Assembly (NCBI RefSeq): GCF_014803405.1
Contig: NZ_JACYFG010000036.1
Location: forward strand, 536,334-600,333
Direction: 5' to 3'
Length of the DNA stretch: 64,000 nucleotides
From: Pelagicoccus enzymogenes
GTDB lineage: Bacteria; Verrucomicrobiota; Verrucomicrobiia; Opitutales; Opitutaceae
The notes beneath the pieces were generated by a model. The model searched no databases, had not been told where the DNA came from, and saw only the letters and a list, made by a program, of their open reading frames with translations. The position numbers and the translations under genes were made by a program. Positions 63,057 to 64,000 of this stretch are shown here, piece after piece (positions within the stretch are counted from its first letter, which is position 1; every line of letters begins with the position of its first letter).

Positions 63057-63989
63057 ATGAATCCCACCGAATACGACATTATCGCAATCGACATATCGAA
63101 AGATACACTTGAAGCGCTCAGCGACAAGCGAAGTTTCAGCGTATCCAACAAAGCAGACGCCCTTAGCGAGCTGACCGACCACATCGCCACCTTCAAGACG
63201 CCCTTGGCCGTCTTCGAGGCGACCGGCGGATACGAGCGAATCCTCATGCAGCAACTCCTCGCCAAGGGCCTCCCCTTCGCCAGGGTCAACCCGGCTCGAG
63301 TGCGACACTACGCCAAGAGCGAGGGGGTCAAGGCAAAGACCGACCCCATCGACGCGCGCATGATTCGCAACTTCGCGAAAGAGAAGAACATACGACCCCA
63401 AACGCCTCCCTGCGAAAAACGCCAGCAGCTCGCCGCCCTGCTCGACCGCAGAAGCCATCTGAGCGAACAGCTAAGCCGCGAGAAAAACCGGCGGCAAAAC
63501 AGCGATCCTCTCATCCACCCATCCATCGAGCGCATGATCGCGATCGTGCAGAACGAGCTTGAGACGATCGAAGAGGACATCAGGGAGCTCGTCCAAAGCG
63601 ACGCGAAGATGCGCTCCCAGCAAGGCATCGCCCTCTCGGTCTGCGGCGTGGGCGAAGTCACGGCTTGGACCCTGCTCGCGCACCTCAGCGAGATCGAGTC
63701 CCTCAACAGGAACCAGATCGTCGCCTTGGCTGGAATCGCCCCCTTCAACGACGACAGCGGAAAGACCAAGAAGAAAAGACGCATCCAAGAGGGTAGAGCC
63801 AAAGTCAGACGGTGCCTCTACATGGCGACCAAAACTGCTGCGGTGCACAACGAAGTGATAAGACCTTACGTCCAGAAGCTCAGGGACAAGGGCAAGCCGT
63901 ACAAGTGCGCCATCGTCGCTGGAATGAGGAAGATGCTCATACACATACAAAGCCTGTTCAAAAAACTTAACTTACAGCTTGCTCAGTGA
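63057..63989 (+). CDS. IS110-family transposase (DEDD recombinase)
   Basis: This 310-residue recombinase has the N-terminal RuvC-like DEDD domain (IIAIDISKDTLEAL, FEATGGYERIL, KTDPIDARMI) and the C-terminal Tnp_20 domain (SVCGVGEVTAWTLLAHL, ALAGIAPFNDDSGKT) with the serine-containing tail. ATG 63057 is chosen because the upstream open frame overlaps the structured leader. It appears intact, so the element may be active. Confidence 0.93.
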   Translation: MNPTEYDIIAIDISKDTLEALSDKRSFSVSNKADALSELTDHIATFKTPLAVFEATGGYERILMQQLLAKGLPFARVNPARVRHYAKSEGVKAKTDPIDARMIRNFAKEKNIRPQTPPCEKRQQLAALLDRRSHLSEQLSREKNRRQNSDPLIHPSIERMIAIVQNELETIEEDIRELVQSDAKMRSQQGIALSVCGVGEVTAWTLLAHLSEIESLNRNQIVALAGIAPFNDDSGKTKKKRRIQEGRAKVRRCLYMATKTAAVHNEVIRPYVQKLRDKGKPYKCAIVAGMRKMLIHIQSLFKKLNLQLAQ

Positions 63990-64000
63990 CACAGTTGCTC

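Larger units (their letters stand above)
62753..64000 (+). mobile_element. IS110-family insertion sequence (left end to beyond the window)
   Basis: The left junction can be read by comparison with the intact repeat at 62440-62465: both share CCTCCGCGTCCT and then diverge at 62753. The element includes a structured leader of about 300 bases and the transposase gene. The right end lies at or beyond base 64000. Confidence 0.8.

Overview
The window reads as chromosomal DNA of a high-GC Gram-negative bacterium. Lipid A genes (lpxA and an LpxC-FabZ fusion), ExbB/TonB proteins and a complete peptidoglycan/division (dcw) cluster are present. The fused LpxC-FabZ, the fused MurC-MurB, the LysM gene inside the dcw cluster and the dense repeats fit the Verrucomicrobiota, perhaps Opitutae (Pelagicoccus-like). 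This placement is inference, since no rRNA gene is present.

Layout. 1-6.2 kb (+): a nitrogen-assimilation operon with a DUF1989 protein, a biotin-dependent urea/guanidine carboxylase and allophanate hydrolase. 6.6-9.7 kb (+): a HAMP-less chemoreceptor, a DUF2490 exported protein and a DUF4184 membrane protein. 9.7-29.3 kb (-): one continuous dcw operon, mraZ-orf69-rsmH-orf78-ftsL-ftsI-murE-murF-mraY-murD-lysM-ftsW-murG-murCB-ddl-ftsQ-ftsA-ftsZ. Many junctions overlap by four bases. Upstream of mraZ lie three TGGGG boxes at a 10-bp period and several DnaA-box-like sites. 29.6-36.2 kb: DUF971, HAD and DUF72 proteins, hisI, lpxA, lpxC-fabZ and a divergent thymidine phosphorylase. 36.5-44.4 kb (+): argS, a GYF_2 membrane protein, a YihY protein, a SurA/PpiD-like protein, a zinc ribbon/CPBP protease pair and a phosphodiesterase. 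44.5-52.5 kb: an SF2 helicase, an EEP hydrolase, a SWIB protein, two unusual receiver-domain proteins and a SYLF protein.

52.5-64 kb is accessory in character. It holds tandem REPIN-like elements, exbB-tonB, a second tonB broken by one in-frame stop, an IorA/IorB-type molybdenum hydroxylase, and tRNA-Ser(UGA) followed by tandem repeats that each carry its 3' end. An IS110-family element closes the window; it has inserted into one of the repeats and carries a structured non-coding leader that may be its bridge RNA. REP-like palindromes recur throughout the window, including inside coding regions.

The strongest leads are the tyrT-like tRNA-Ser repeat array, the IS110 leader with its readable left junction, the MraZ operator, shared BlaI/CopY-type boxes at both tonB loci, two small unrecognised dcw genes, a response regulator with Glu at the phospho-acceptor site, and FtsZ with Gln at a catalytic T7-loop position.
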